Positions 29,318-42,929 are shown, counted from the stretch's first letter. The stretch is 64,000 nucleotides of DNA from Girardinichthys multiradiatus (GCF_021462225.1 NC_061800.1:17592749-17656748), one strand, 5' to 3'. The notes: generated by a model not told the origin, from the sequence alone. Translations and numbers: made by a program.

Positions 29318-30190
29318 CCAGCCCGAGGTGCCTCCAGCTGTCAGTGGATCACCAGCTTCCTGACTGACCGGCAAAAGTAAGGGAGGCTGAGAAGAATCTT
29401 CTTCTGCTTAAAAACCATTAACACCTGCGCTCCCCAGGGGTGTGTTCTCTCCTCATTCCTCTCCTCCTTGTACACAAACCACTGCATTTCAGCAGATGCG
29501 TCTGTGAGACCCCTGAAGTGTGCAGATGACACCACTGTCAGTGGCCTCATCCAGGACAATGACAAGACGACATGCAGACAGGAGGTGGATAGGCTGGTCC
29601 ACTGGTTTAGCACCTTGAGGTAAACCCGCTAAAGACAGTGGAGATGATGATGAACTTTCAGAGAACCCCCTCGCCACTGCTTCCCCTCACCATCCTCAAC
29701 AACACTGTGTCGACAGTGGATCACTTCATCTCCAGTTCCTAGGAACCACACTTTCTCTGGACCTGAGGTGGTCCTCACATACACATTGTTCAAAAAATGC
29801 CCAACAGAGACTGTTCTTCATGCAGCAAATCAGGAAGGACAACCTTCTTCAGGAGCTGCGAATCATCTTCTACACTGTCATCATTTAGTGTGCCCTCATT
29901 TCATCCATCTCTGTGCTGTTTAGATCATCAACAAAACAGGACAGGTCCAAACTGCAACAAACAATTAGGACTGCAGATAGGATCATCAGGGCTGACCTTC
30001 AATCCATCCAGGACTTGTACGGGTCTAGGGTTAGGAAAAGGGCAGCTAACATCTCTGTCAACCCCTCACATCCTGGACACAAACTGTTTAGACCTTTACC
30101 TACAGGTTGGTGTTACAGAGCACTAATGACAAAAATTAGCCAACACTGAGACATATTTTTGCAAGGACATATTCTCACAACACCTCACAA
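29318..30190 (+). mobile_element. Rex1-like LINE fragment
   Basis: Translation in shifting frames gives QWITSFLTDRQK, a CVLS motif, the catalytic-type FADD equivalent CADDTTVSGLIQDND, and later a 3' block also present at 49560-49760 (GACCCCACACATCCTGGACA-like). Several frameshifts; dead. Confidence 0.7.
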
Positions 30191-30235
30191 CCAGAATACT
30201 CAGCTACTCCAGCTACTCTGCTGCACATTTCATTG

Positions 30236-30236
<1 letters not shown>

Positions 30237-30282
<46 letters not shown>
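30237..30282. repeat. (TA)n microsatellite
   Basis: TA repeat directly abutting the Tc1 element that follows, which inserts into TA. Confidence 0.95.
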
Positions 30283-30284
<2 letters not shown>

Positions 30285-30286
<2 letters not shown>

Positions 30287-31894
30287 GGTCCTTCTCAAAA
30301 TATTAGCATATTGTGATAAAGTTTATTATTTTCCATAATGTAATGATGAAAATTTAACATTCATATATTTTAGATTCATTGCACACTAACTGAAATATTT
30401 CAGGTCTTTTATTGTCTTAATACGGATGATTGTGGCATACAGCTCATGAAAACCCAAAATTCCTATCTCACAAAATTAGCATATTTCATCCGACAAATAA
30501 AAGAAAAGTGTTTTTAATTCAAAAAACGTCAACCTTCAAATAATCACGTACAGTTATGCACTCAATACTTGGTCGGGAATCCTTTTGCAGAAATGACTGC
30601 TTCAATGCGGCGTGGCATGGAGGCAATCAGCCTGTGGCACTGCTGAGGTCTTATGGAGGACCAGGATGCTTCGATAGCGGCCTTTAGCTCATCCAGAGTG
30701 TTGGGTCTTGAGTCTCTCAACGTTCTCTTCACAATATCCCACAGATTCTCTATGGGGTTCAGGTCAGGAGAGTTGGCAGGCCAATTGAGCACATTGATAC
30801 CATGGTCAATAAACCATTTACCAGTGGTTTTGGCACTGTGAGCAGGTGCCAGGTCGTGCTGAAAAATGAAATCTTCATCTCCATAAAACTTTTCAGCAGA
30901 TGGAAGCATGAAGTGCTCCAAAATCTCCTGATAGCTAGCTGCATTGACCCTGCCCTTGATAAAACACAGTGGACCAACACCAGCAGCTGACACGGCACCC
31001 CAGACCATCACTGACTGTGGGTACTTGACACTGGACTTCTGGCATTTTGGCATTTCCTTCTCCCCAGTCTTCCTCCAAACTCTGGCACCTTGATTTCCGA
31101 ATGACATGCAGAATTTGCTTTCATCCGAAAAAAGTACTTTGGACCACTGAGCAACAGTCCAGTGCTGCTTCTCTGTAGCCCAGGTCAGGCGCTTCTGCTG
31201 CTGTTTCTGGTTCAAAAGTGGCTTGACCTGGGGAATGCGGCACCTGTAGCCCATTTCCTGCACACGCCTGTGCACGGTGGCTCTGGATGTTTCTACTCCA
31301 GACTCAGTCCACTGCTTCCGCAAGTCCCCCAAGGTCTGGAATCGGCCCTTCTCCACAATCTTCCTCAGGGTCCGGTCACCTCTTCTCGTTGTGCAGCGTT
31401 TTCTGCCACACTTTTTCCTTCCCACAGACTTCCCACTGAGGTGCCTTGATACAGCACTCTGGGTACAGCCTATTCGTTCAGAAATTTATTTCTGTGTCTT
31501 ACCCTCTTGCTTGAGGGTGTCAATAGTGGCCTTCTGGACAGCAGTCAGGTCGGCAGTCTTACCCATGATTGGGGTTTTGAGTGATGAACCAGGCTGGGAG
31601 TTTTAAAGGCCTCAGGAATCTTTTGCAGGTGTTTAGAGTTAACTCGTTGATTCAGATGCTTAGGTTCATAGCTCGTTTAGAGACCCTTTTAATGATATGC
31701 TAATTTTGTGAGATAGGAATTTTGGGTTTTCATGAGCTGTATGCCAAAATCATCCGTATTAAGACAATAAAAGACCTGAAATATTTCAGTTAGTGTGCAA
31801 TGAATCTAAAATATATGAATGTTAAATTTTCATCATTACTTTATGGAAAATAATGAACTTTATCACAATATGCTAATATTTTGAGAAGGACCTG
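30285..31894 (-). mobile_element. Tc1/mariner transposon, second full-length copy (family A)
   Basis: Exactly 1,610 bp, as is the copy at 3446-5055. It has the same CAGGTCCTTCTCAAAATATT ends, TA on both sides, and only scattered substitutions between the two. Its transposase carries a premature stop. Confidence 0.93.
30562..31566 (-). pseudogene. Tc1-like transposase, premature stop
   Basis: Same frame and length as the gene at 3723-4727, from the ATG at 31566. A TAA at 31486-31488 (codon 27) lies in the first helix-turn-helix. After it the frame is open to the end, with the DDE residues in LFSDESKF, FQHDLAPAHSAK and SPDLNPIENLWD intact. Reinitiation at a later codon would lose the first DNA-binding helices. 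The few differences from the other copy suggest recent insertion. Confidence 0.9.
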
Positions 31895-32870
31895 TATATA
31901 TAAGGAACACTGCAGACAGGTCATGGATAGAGAGGTGGAGATGTTTGAAGAAGGGTTAGGTTATAAAGAATAGGCCAAACTTTGAACCTCTTAAAGACCC
32001 CTGTTTAATCCAACTTAAAAAATAGAATCAGTATGGCCCGACTGAAAACCTGTGAAGACATAGACTCCACCTGAACAAGATGGGCTAGGAGTTCATTTAG
32101 CAGAGAAGTGGCCCATGGTAACTCTGGGGCAACTACAGAGATCCACAGCACAGGTAGAATAATCTTTCAACAGGATTCATATTAGTCATGCACTTCAGAA
32201 ATCTAGCCATATTGAAGAATAACAAGATAATTGCATTATTAAGAGAAAACCATTGGAAGTTCTTATTTCAGTTTGCCACAACCATGTAGAGGACACAGCA
32301 AACATTTATGCCGGAAATCTAACACCTTGAAAATACCATCCCCACCATTAAACCCGACAGTTGCAGAATCATGTAGTGGAGATGCTTTTCTTCATCACGG
32401 ACACTGAAGCTGGTCAGAGTTGATGGGATTAATCAATTGTGGAGCTAAATGGAGTTTAAAGCTGAACAATCCTTGAAAGAAAACGTGATAGAGACTCGAA
32501 AAGTCTTACATGGAGGTTCAAGTTTCAGCAGGACAATGACCCTAATCATACAGCCTGAGTTACAATAGAATGGTATAGACAAAGCATATTAATTTGTTTG
32601 AATGGCCTAGACCTAAATCCAAATGATAATCTGTGGCAAGACTTGAAAATTAATGTTTCCAGACACACTCCAACTCGATGTAATTAGGCTACAGACAGAT
32701 GGGTCAAACATTTACTGTAGATGTACAATCCTGGTAAAGATCTTAAGTATCTTAAGTTGTAAGTATAGCAGATTTTTCGAAATTATTTTTGCTTTCACTT
32801 TTGGTGTTCAGGTTTTATTTCTTTCTAATAAAAATTTAATGAATCACCGATCTTAAGTCATAATAATCAT
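31895..32870 (+). mobile_element. Degenerate Tc1-like transposon relic
   Basis: Scattered transposase remnants in several frames. The clearest is a FQQDNDPNHTA-like segment near 32525, followed by a LNGLDLNPNDNLWQDLK-like segment near 32605-32645, which correspond to the second Asp and the Glu region. Many stops. Confidence 0.65.
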
Positions 32871-33284
32871 CTTAATAATCAATGTTATTTAAATAATATA
32901 AGCATGATGAGAAGGACATTAAATTTTTTTTTATATTTGCTGTTACTCTAGTATCTGTGTTTCTGTTTTATATTTCACTGTATTTATTCATGGTCCCATG
33001 GTATGAGTGAGCTGCTGCTTTAAAATTGCTTATATTGACTGGTCTGTGTTCTTGTGTCCTAAGAAGACAACATCAATAATGATCTCTTCAACTGTATTTT
33101 TTTTTTCTTTTTTTACAAAAAGTAAACTACCCAGCAGATCCACACCTCCTCTTATATGTGAGTCCAAGGGGAGGGGCAGCTAAGAGGGAGAGAAGCCTAA
33201 TGCGCGTAAACACCAGACTCGAGGGCAAGATCCTGTGGGCCTCTCACAGAGGATAAAGGCTCTATCATCTCCGGCATACACATA
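32871..33284. other. Intergenic DNA
   Basis: AT-rich; no gene or clear repeat seen. Confidence 0.4.
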
Positions 33285-34916
33285 CAGTACAGACCAAAAG
33301 TTTGGACACATGTTCTCATTCAAAGAGTTTTCTTTATTTTTGTGACTATGAATATTGTAGCTTCACACTGAAGGCATCAAAACTATGAATTAACACATGT
33401 GGAATTATATACTGAACACAAAAGTGTGACACAACTGAAAATATGTCTTATAATCTAGGTTCTTCAAAATAGCCACCTTTTGCTTTGATTACTGCTCCGC
33501 ACACTCTTGGCATTCTGTTGATGAGCTTCAAGAGGTAGTCACCTGAAATGGTTTTCCAACAGTCTTGAAGGAGTTCCCAGTGATGCTTAGCACTTGTTGG
33601 CCCTTTCGCCTTCACTCTGCTGTCCAGCTCACCCCAAACCATCTCGATTGGGTTCAGGTCCGGTGACTGTGGAGGCCACGTCATCTGGTGCAGCACCCCA
33701 TCACTCTCCTTCTTGGTCAAATAGCCCTTACACAGCCTGGAGGTGTGTTTGGGGTCATTGTCCTGTTGAAAAATAAATGATGGTCCAACTAAACGTAAAC
33801 CGGATGGAAAAGTATGCCACTGCAAGATGCTGTGGTTGCCATGCTGGTTCAGTATGCCTTCAATTTTGAATAAATCCCCAACAGTGTCACCAGCAAAGCA
33901 ACCCCACACCATCACACCACCTCCTCCATGCTTCACGGTGGGAACCAGGCACGTAGAGTCCATCTGTTCACCTCTTCTGTGCCGCACAAAGACACGGTGG
34001 TTGGAACCAAAGATCTCAATCTTGGACTCATCAGACCAAAGCACAGATTTCCACTGGTCTAATGTCCATTCCTTGTGTTCTTTAGCCCAAACAAGTCTCT
34101 TCTGCTTGTTGCCTGTCCTCACCAGTGGTTTCCTAGCAGCTATTTTACCATGAAGGCCTGATTCACACAGTCTCCTCTTAACAGTTGTTCTAGAGATGTG
34201 TCTGCTGCTAGAACTCTGTGTGGCATTGACCTGTTCTCTAATCTGAGCTGCTGTTAACCTGCGATTTCTGAGGCTGGTGACTCGGATTAACTTATCGTCT
34301 GCAGCAGAGGTGACTCTTGGTCTTCCTTTCCTGGGGCGGTCCTCATGTGAGCCAGTTTCTTTGTAGCACTTGATGGTTTTTGTGACTGCACTTGGGGACA
34401 CTTTCAAGGTTTTCCCAATTGTTCGGACTGACTGACCTTCATTTCTTAAAGTAATGATGGCCACTCGTTTTTCTTTACTTAGCTGCTTTTTTCTTGCCAT
34501 AATACAAATTCTAACAGTCTATTCAGTAGGACTATCAGCTGTGTACTGTATCCACCTCCTGCACAACACAACTGATGGTCCTAACCCCATTTATAAGGCT
34601 TGAAATCCCACTTATTAAACCTGACAGGTCACACCTGTGAAGTGAAAACCATTTCAGGTGACTTCCTCTTGAAGCTCATCAACAGAATGCCAAGAGTGTG
34701 CGGAGCAGTAATCAAAGCAAAAGGTAGCTACTTTGAAGAACCAATAATATAAGACGTATTTTCAGTTGTTTCACACTTTTTTGTTCAGTATATAATTCCA
34801 CATGTGTTAATTCATAGTTTTGATGCCTTCAGTGTGAAGCTACAATATTCATAGTCATGAAAACAAAGGCAACTCTTTGAATGAGAAGGTGTGTCCAAAC
34901 CTTTGGTCTGTACTGT
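33285..34916 (-). mobile_element. Tc1/mariner transposon, family B, complete copy
   Basis: A 1,632-bp element with inverted ends beginning CAGTACAGACCAAAAGTTTG, flanked by TA (33283-33284 and 34917-34918). The transposase frame is open. Confidence 0.92.
33448..34500 (-). CDS. Tc1-like transposase, uninterrupted
   Basis: Codes for 350 residues from the ATG at 34500. The paired DNA-binding region holds KRVAIITLRNEGQSVRTIG and VSPSAVTKTIKCYKETG, then a GRPRVTSAADDK hinge of GRPR type. The catalytic domain has Asp in VLWSDESKIEIFG, a PTVKHGGGGVMVWGCF glycine-rich box, Asp in FQQDNDPKHTS and Glu in SPDLNPIEMVWGEL, so the DD34E triad and all standard blocks are present. No stop or frameshift. It is a cut-and-paste enzyme for TA-flanked elements and could in principle act on the broken copy at 24829-26378, which has near-identical ends. 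Activity is not demonstrable from sequence. Confidence 0.92.
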   Translation of the reverse strand: MARKKQLSKEKRVAIITLRNEGQSVRTIGKTLKVSPSAVTKTIKCYKETGSHEDRPRKGRPRVTSAADDKLIRVTSLRNRRLTAAQIREQVNATQSSSSRHISRTTVKRRLCESGLHGKIAARKPLVRTGNKQKRLVWAKEHKEWTLDQWKSVLWSDESKIEIFGSNHRVFVRHRRGEQMDSTCLVPTVKHGGGGVMVWGCFAGDTVGDLFKIEGILNQHGNHSILQWHTFPSGLRLVGPSFIFQQDNDPKHTSRLCKGYLTKKESDGVLHQMTWPPQSPDLNPIEMVWGELDSRVKAKGPTSAKHHWELLQDCWKTISGDYLLKLINRMPRVCGAVIKAKGGYFEEPRL

Positions 34917-35344
34917 ACGTGCATGCAGAATGTTTAATTTGAAGAGCTTAAGGTTATACCAGTATGGGATGTTTCTTGGGCCCACAGCTATGGTCGGTGC
35001 AAGCCTGCTGCTGAATGTGTTTGGAGAATGTGAGGTTACCTGCAGTAAAACAAGGAGGCTGGGGTTTTGCAGTCACAATTAATCTGCAGGTTGTTGTAAA
35101 AAGGGTAAAAAACTAGATTTTCATTTTTGGAAAGGTAGGGTAAAATAATTTAAAAAGATTATGTTCTTTTATTGCACCTAGTGCAATTGACAATGTTAAT
35201 GAGTACATGAGTCACCTGCTGTAAACACAAAGAAAAAAATATTCTTGTGTGTCTTGAATATTTATTTCACTATTACATGAGAATGACAAATCAACACAGT
35301 TTTAGTGTATGCTAGCGAATTTCATGTCAATATAATTCCTGGTA
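34917..35344. other. Intergenic DNA
   Basis: No gene recognised. Confidence 0.4.
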
Positions 35345-36080
35345 TTCCAGTACAAGACAGACTCTTGTTATTTGCAGAAATACTCAGATGATTCTGCAGT
35401 CATGGGGTGGATCAGGACAAAAGGCTAAATACAGGGAGCTCGTGGACCACCTTGTGGCATAGTTTAGAAATAATCATCTAATCTTGAATATGAATCAAAA
35501 CAAAGGAGATAATTGTAGATTTTAAGAGAAACAGAAATAGGTCAAACACTATTTCCATCATGGGAGAAGAAGTGGAGGTGGTGGAGGAGTATAAATACCT
35601 CGTTGTTCACCAGGACAACAGACTGGAGTGGAGATGCAACTGTGAAGCCATCTACAAGAAGGGACAGAGCAGACTACTTCTTGAGGAAGCTTAGGTCTTT
35701 CTGTGTTTGCAGCAAGATGCTGCATATCTTCTATAAGTCTGTTGTGGAGAGTGTGATCTCTTCTGCCATCATCTGCTGTGATAGCAGCATCAGAGCCAGG
35801 GATTTAAAAAGGTCAACAAGCTAATAAAAAAAGCTGGCTCTGTTCTGGGAACTCCTCTGGAACCTCTGTAGATCATTGTGTTAAGAAGAATTCTTCATAA
35901 AATGAAGAACATTATGGAGAACCCTGAGCATCCTCTTCATGAGACTGTTGCACAACAACAGTGTCTTCAGTCAGAGGCTTCTTTAGATCTGCTGTAAGAT
36001 GGAGCGCTACAGGAGATCCTTCCTGCCCACAGCCATCAGTATCTACAACGGCTCCTTAAAGAAACCTGTATAATATGAGC
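35345..36080 (+). mobile_element. Non-LTR retrotransposon (Rex-like) fragment
   Basis: Reading frames give ADYFLRKLRSFCVCSKMLHI followed by FYKSVVESVISSAIICCDSS, the post-catalytic region of Rex-type LINE reverse transcriptases. Frame breaks occur throughout; 5' part missing. Confidence 0.7.
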
Positions 36081-37589
36081 TACAACAATTAATAAAGTAT
36101 TTTTGAATGAGCAATAACATGAACAGAAATCGAAGGCAGAAGGATATTAATGCAACAGCGATCTTGATGAAGAACAGAAATATGTAGGTTGATATCCTAA
36201 AGCGTTACTACACAACTTTTCAAGTCTTCACAGATTTTGAAAAGTTCACACTAACAGACAGGTTATATGACTGAGAGACTGAGGACCTAACACACCTTAA
36301 CACCTGGACCTGCTGAGGGACCACAGACTACAGGAATTATCAAACCAAGTAAAGGAGTCTGAATGCATTTGACTGTCGTGTAATTATTCCGGTGGAAGAC
36401 AGCCTGATGAAACATACTGTTTTTGAAGGCTGAGACCTCTGATGAATGTTGGGCATGAGGCCACAGAGGTCAGAGACGTAGATCAGATGAACATCCGGAG
36501 GTCACGAGGTCTAGTGACAAGGCTTTGGAAGATCGACAGGCCTTGGGGTTAACACCATATGTGTTTGAGTCCCAACTTTCGCAGTGGCTGGTGTGTGTAG
36601 AGGATATTAGCATTTTCAAGCAGCAAGAAAAGGAAAGTATCAGATGCAAAAAGAACCAAGAGGAGCTACAAGTTATTCAAATGATTCAATCCCTGGAGGT
36701 TGTCTCAGTAGTTTAGCATTTGTTCCCCTCTGTGGTCACTATCTTGTTTAAAACCTTGAATAAAGAAATAAGACCAAGAAAACACAGCTGAAAATATTCC
36801 CGTTATGCTATTGTCTATTATGGGCAGCCCTTTATATGAAAGTGGTGACGTACAGATTCAGTAGTCATTCATATAATTCATCTATCTTATTCCTAACTCT
36901 CATGATGACATTGCCCATCTTGTCTGTACTTCTTAAGCACTCGTATGACTAAACAAGGCAGGTGTTTATGAAGCATCCCCGGTATGGCCCATTGTGCCCA
37001 CAGGTATCTGTTTCTTTGTGTGAATCAGACAGAGACAGAGTCGGATCAGTGGTGTCAGAACTATCAGGCCCCAGACTGAACAGAAACCGGAGAGGGAGGG
37101 GTCAGGTCAGGGGGAACTCTTTCTTCCTCTGACCTATTGTTCTTCCTCAGTTTGAAAACACACTGCAGCTCTTTCATCCGCACTTCTGCAGCCAGAGAAA
37201 CAGGAAGTGTCGGGATCACAGACTCCATCCATCATCTGCAGCTAAAAGACCTGTCACAGTTATAGACTTTTTGACTCTCATTGTTATCCACTTCTAACAC
37301 TGCTGTGTCACATAGCTACTTGTGGAAGAAAGGCCAATGTAATCTGAATACACAGCATTTACACAAATGTAGTGGTGGGCGATATGACAAAATCAGATCA
37401 GGAGGGATTAGATGATGTGTGACAATCTGCCAAAGCAGTGAGATCATGGGATCATCCATAAGGGACATTCTTTTTATTGATGATTTATGCCTGTTCACTG
37501 ACTGATCGGTTTAATTTTTCTCTTTTTAATTCGCCTTCATACACTCAGTGTTCCCAGCTCCCAGGTACGGAAAGTATATAGTGACTATC
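36081..37589. other. Intergenic DNA
   Basis: No supported gene or repeat. Confidence 0.4.
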
Positions 37590-37885
37590 CAATGGGTTGA
37601 TGGTGGTAGGGGTTCGTCCTGTAATCATTGGGTTTCTGGTTCGAACTCATGCTCCATCTGCTTCAGTCGTTGTGTCCTTGGGTGAAACACTTCACCCGCC
37701 TTGCTTGCTAAAGGTGGTCAAAGGGCTCGGTGACCCAGATTGTATGGCAGCCTCTCTTCCGTCAGTCTGCCCCAGGGCAGCAGTGGCTACAATGTAGTCA
37801 AATACTGTAGGAATGTGTCTATGGGTGGATGACTGATTGTAGTATAAAGAGCTTTGGGGTCTCTGAGGATTGATAAAGCATTATA
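37590..37885 (+). mobile_element. tRNA-derived SINE
   Basis: A GGTTCGAAC-type B box (about 37639) lies about 50 bp from a GGGTTTC/A-box-like start. It is followed by the 3' body with AGCTTTGGGGTCTCTGAGGA and a TAAAGCATTATACAAATG end, typical of fish tRNA-derived SINEs. Confidence 0.65.
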
Positions 37886-38030
37886 CAAATGGTAAATGGT
37901 AAATGGACTGAATTTATATAGCGCCTTTTCAGTTATACAGACCGCTCAAAGCGCTTTACACTAGAGCCACATTCACCCAATCACACTCACTAACGCTCAC
38001 ACATTCATACACCGATACATTTACCATTTA
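37886..38030 (-). repeat. LINE-like 3' end fragment (minus strand)
   Basis: A TAAATGG tandem is followed by a TTTATATAGCGCCTTTTCAG block, the generic 3' end of several fish LINE/SINE families, abutting the SINE. Confidence 0.55.
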
Positions 38031-41000
38031 CCCTAAAAGCTGCTAGATGTCGCTAAATGCCATCATAGCCCAAAAGCTGAAGCTGTAGGAGAGACAAGTA
38101 ACATTACAGAAGAGACCAAAACTGAGCAAAAAAAAAACACCCCAAGTATGTCTAGAACTACAAAAGAACTTCCTGCTGTCAATTCATGTTTTTATCATTA
38201 TCATCCTTTTTGAAATGTCACAGTTCCAACCCGCCTCCTTTATTAGGGTTTTGGATCAGAAAACCGACCAGAAGTAGACACTTTTTTATTGGTATGTGTC
38301 TGGTTTGATTTTTAAACAGTCTAATAGACAGCATATCATTTTAATTATCTGACTGGCTCAAATATAGACAGTAGAAAAGAAACTGTCAATGGCAAATGCA
38401 GTGATTTAATTTCAGACAAATTAAATTTGCCTGACTATATTAATTGTTGGTAAGGGCGTTGTAACGATGAAAAAAGTAATTTGTTTGATTACTCATCACT
38501 GAAGAAAGTAACACTGTTATTCCCATCACTGCTTGTCACACAAGTTGGAAAAACTGCACAGTTTGATTAAAATCTTTTAAAAATGTTTGGTTAGACATTT
38601 TTCTTTCAAATTTTATTTTCATTTTGAAAATTGTGATAAAATCATGAAAGCGATTTTACTGTAAAAAGAAAATTGGGCTTTCATATTTTTCTATGTTTAG
38701 TTTTTACACCAGATTTTTTTTTTTTTTTTGCTTCATTTTCTGACTTTAAGAGCATATATTTGTTCTTGGATGTAGCACTATTTTTTAAATCTTTCCTGAT
38801 TTAAGCTCTCCCTTTTGAGGCTGACCAGTGTTGCTCTCTCAAACTGGCTTAACTCTTCCTCATCACTACTTCACCTGGCTCCAGATCAACTGTAATGGCA
38901 ATCAATGAAGATCCAGTTACAATGGTTAATTCAATTTCCCTGGACCAGTTTTCTCATCAGAGCTCAAGGTCCTGTCCCCAGCTGATAGGGCCTGAGAACA
39001 TGTCTGGAAGTGTGAGGATTTATCCAGGCTGTCAGCCAGCCTTCTGTAATAGACACAGATAACCGGATTGTAGGACAAGAAGGGACTGTGAGGAGCAACG
39101 TGAGATGAAAAGCTCACCTGTCTGTCTGGAAGCCTAGAGTAAGGTGCATCCTGTCCCCAGTTACCCCCCTTCCCCTATTAAAAAAACGTAATCAAGAGAC
39201 CTCAACTCCTGCTTGGCCATTTTCAATGCGATTTCAGAGACTTAGGGCAGGAAGGATGGAAAACGAGAGGAGGAGACCTAGAAGGTAGTGGAGAAGTGTG
39301 GTGCTTGTCTGAGGGGTGCCAAGGGGAGATTAACATCTGTGTGGCTTCGGTTCACTTACCTGGGGTTCCCAAATGATTTCCTGGCTGTAAAAATGGTGCT
39401 TATCCCAAATGGCAAAAAAAAAAAGGGAGAGCAGAGTGGATAAGAAGAGAGGCGGCACCCTGCTCTCGCTGTCTATCTGCTGGCAACCCATGGGGGCAGA
39501 GGTTTGAGGAGAGAGGGATCAAAGAGGAACCAGAAAGGAGAGGGAAAGTGGGACATGAACAAATACAGGGAGGAAAAAATAGAACCAATGATCCCTTTTC
39601 TGTCTCCTTCGATCTCTGACTTTATTCCACCTCCCTTATTCTCTTTGCTCGTCCATTCGGCTTCTCCTGGACAGCAACCCGCTGTCCACAGGAGTCATAG
39701 TAAATAGTACGAGGCGAGAGTGAGGCCTAAAGTATGCTCGCACATGTACTAGGACAACAGCATAAACCACACAAACATCTGAGACACAACAGCCCCTCAG
39801 GCTCCACATTCTGGCTTTCACACAGCTTCTGTAAAGTGTGTAGCTGTGTGTATAGATATATATATATATATATACACTGTAAACATACATGCACACGTTT
39901 TTCCATCTTTCTTCTTGCGTGTACATGCACGTTCAAATGTCATGTTCAGCAGTGTGAAAGCAGATATTCTCGCATCTCTAGCACCATTCGGGATCCCCGT
40001 TGAGAAGACATCTGATGGCAGATGCTGCAGTCTGACGGTGACTGAGTTATCCAACCACACCAAACCATTGCCTCTTCCTAACTTAATGTATGTGCACACA
40101 CATATCCTCATGTCCATGCACGTATGCTCATGTATGCATCCAAAATGCGAATAAAAAATTAAAAAGGATCCTAAATTCAGCATTCAGGGAAGAAGGCAAA
40201 GGGAAATCTCTGATTTTGCAACAAAGGAAAAAGGAGAACAATGATATCTATTCCTAATTCATCAGACATGGTAAAGAGATGCATCTGTGGTCTTGAGTGG
40301 CGTGCCGGCAGTTGTCATCTGTTTGCTCTACACTGAATTTAAGCCGCCGTGGCAGCCAGCTTCAGACTGGTGTACAATAAGCTGGACGTCAGCCAATGTG
40401 TTTCTTCTTCAGTCATCACACATTCTTTCATCCCACGCAGGATGCAGACAAAAAGGCCTGATTCTTACAGAAGAAACAAAAAACAAACAGTAATTCTTTG
40501 TCTTGTGAGTGTGAAATTAAAGATTAGCATTTTAAAAATTTCCCAGAAACATCTCAAATGCTATTAAATCTTAATAAAACAACGCCCGCTTGGAGTGATT
40601 AATGGAAATGTCAGATAATTGTGTCCTGGCAGCATTTCATTACTCTGTGTCCTTTCTCAAAAAGCCTCGTCTGGAACAGGAATCCCGAAAATATGTAATT
40701 TAGCTCTGACCTTTGGCAGAGTTCAGCAGGTCTTCCATCTGTGTGCGAGGAGCTGAGAGGAGCAGGGAACGAAGAAGAATGATGACCCCTTTAACAGCTT
40801 GCGTGCGACTACCTGCTGATCCAAAAACACTGGCCAGACATGAAGCCCCTGCATAGTCAAAGGATCAAACAGGGCCAGAAAATACTGCTTATTTCAGTGA
40901 AACAGAAAGAGGTGGTAGGGGGAAGCTTGTGGGGTTGTGGGGGATGGTGTGGGACTCCAGTAATATATTTTGTGCTGGGATGTTAGTGTGATGGAGACAA

Positions 41001-42929
41001 TGAGGCGGGCCGGAAAAACACTAACTTGTGTTGTTAAAAAACAAAACAGTTCATAGATTCCATTCCTGATATTAAATTTTCACATTATGGTATCCTCTGT
41101 GCTTTGACAATATTGGTACATGCTTGAGCCACATGCACAAATACATAAATCTTGTTTAAAAATGCACACACTGGTGATAATAAGATAAATTACTAAACTT
41201 AATATGTCAAAATGAATTTGCAAAACGTGGCTTTCATCATAGTTTGGCTTAATAAAACTTTTAACAATCATTTACATGCTTGAAAAAGCTTCAGTATGTC
41301 AACTGGAAGAGATTATAATTTAAATAGAATATTACGCTGAAAATAGGAAACATTCAGTCCTTTAATTTGAGTATAAATATTATTGGGAGAAAATCTTTTG
41401 TAAAATTATTTTCAATGTCTCATTTACTTGAGACTTTGCTGTACAACACCCTTTTGCCAATAAGACTATTTTTTTTTTCTTTTCCTGTAACATTTCATAA
41501 TATTGGAGAATGTAAATAATATGTCTTTGACCATTCCTTGAAGCACAATCTCTCTATTTGTATTTGCCTCTCTCTAATGCCACATTTGCACTCCAGGAAG
41601 GAAGAAAGTCATAGATTACAAACTAGATGTTTGTAGAAACTCTGGTCAGCTTAAAAGGTGAAAAAAAAATGTCTCATTTGAGTATGTTTTATTCATCTGA
41701 ATAAATATACTCAAATTAAAGTTTGTTTTTTTCTAACATTTTCAGAGTGAGAAAATTTTTTCCCACTCTGATCCATCTTGCAATAAAATATACATTAATT
41801 TCAAGCTGTTCTACACAAATAATGTGTACCATTATATCCACACCTTGTAAAACATTAAACCATATTCAGCTGAAAGAAAGTTAATATACCACAGCCACCA
41901 TTAGCAAGAGATAACCCATACCTTGACTGAGGGGGGTTAGAATAAAATGACACATACTGGACCATTTGAAGCCTAATCCCCTATTGCAATCCTAATTAGG
42001 AAACAACAAGCACCAAGCCTCTTTGCCAGGCTGACCCACACACACCAAACTCATGTGTGGGTGCTTTAAGATCTGAGGAGAAACATTTTCTCTTTGGTCT
42101 ATTTTACTGATTAACGTCGCCGCCATTGAGCTAAATCCTCTGCAGAGGCATGATTTTGGTGCCTTTTGTCAGGTTCGTTTGTTAGGATTATGTAAAAAAC
42201 TATAGGTATAAATTTCCTGAGCCATGGTGGAACATGAAGAATGCCAAAAAAGGGAAGAAACGTAAAATCTTTTGCTAATCAGGATCCTTGAAATAATCAC
42301 TATTACACTTTCAAAGTGACTTTGTTCTCTGAAGGGCATACTGGATGGCTTTGAAATTATTGTTTCACAAAATATAGTATATGTAATGAACTGATACCAA
42401 AAACCAGTCCGGTTTGTTAAGCTGGAGCCAGTAGTAGTAGTAGTAGTAGTACCTGATAAATCATAAAAGGTGTGGTGTGGATGTTACTTAAAAGAAGAGG
42501 CCATAACTTATTTTCTTCTACTCTAACATCTTACAGATTGACATTATGTTTCCTGCACACATCATTTACTTTTCCTGGGCCTCCTACAGTATCACTTTCA
42601 GACGTATAGACATATGCACCCAAGATTTGTCTGCACATGCCCAGGTGTATAGAGAAAAGCAGCTGGGGAGCACAGGGTCGGCTGATGTGAAATGCCCACA
42701 ATGGCTCCAGAGGGATTAATTTCTGCCACTTTATATGTTTATTACTGCATGGTGAGCAACTGGGGCTGCACAGCAAACAGGACATAGCAGAGAGAGGCTT
42801 CTTCCTGTGGCTTTTGGTGCTTCATGCTGATCGTTTCAGTGAAGCGATTACACTACACACAATGATGTACAGTAAACTGCACTGGTTTCTTCCAATTTAC
42901 AGTAAACTTTCTATGGCTTGTATCACACT
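38031..42929. other. Intergenic DNA, no gene recognised
   Basis: About 4.9 kb with no supported coding sequence. Open frames on both strands around 39.7-40.2 kb overlap each other through a TA tract (39856-39876) and are not convincing. It contains a GTA repeat at 42431-42451. Confidence 0.5.

Noticed and set aside
39636..40183. Overlapping open frames on both strands at 39.6-40.2 kb
   Set aside because: They overlap each other on opposite strands, pass through a TA tract and have no domain-like pattern; chance frames.
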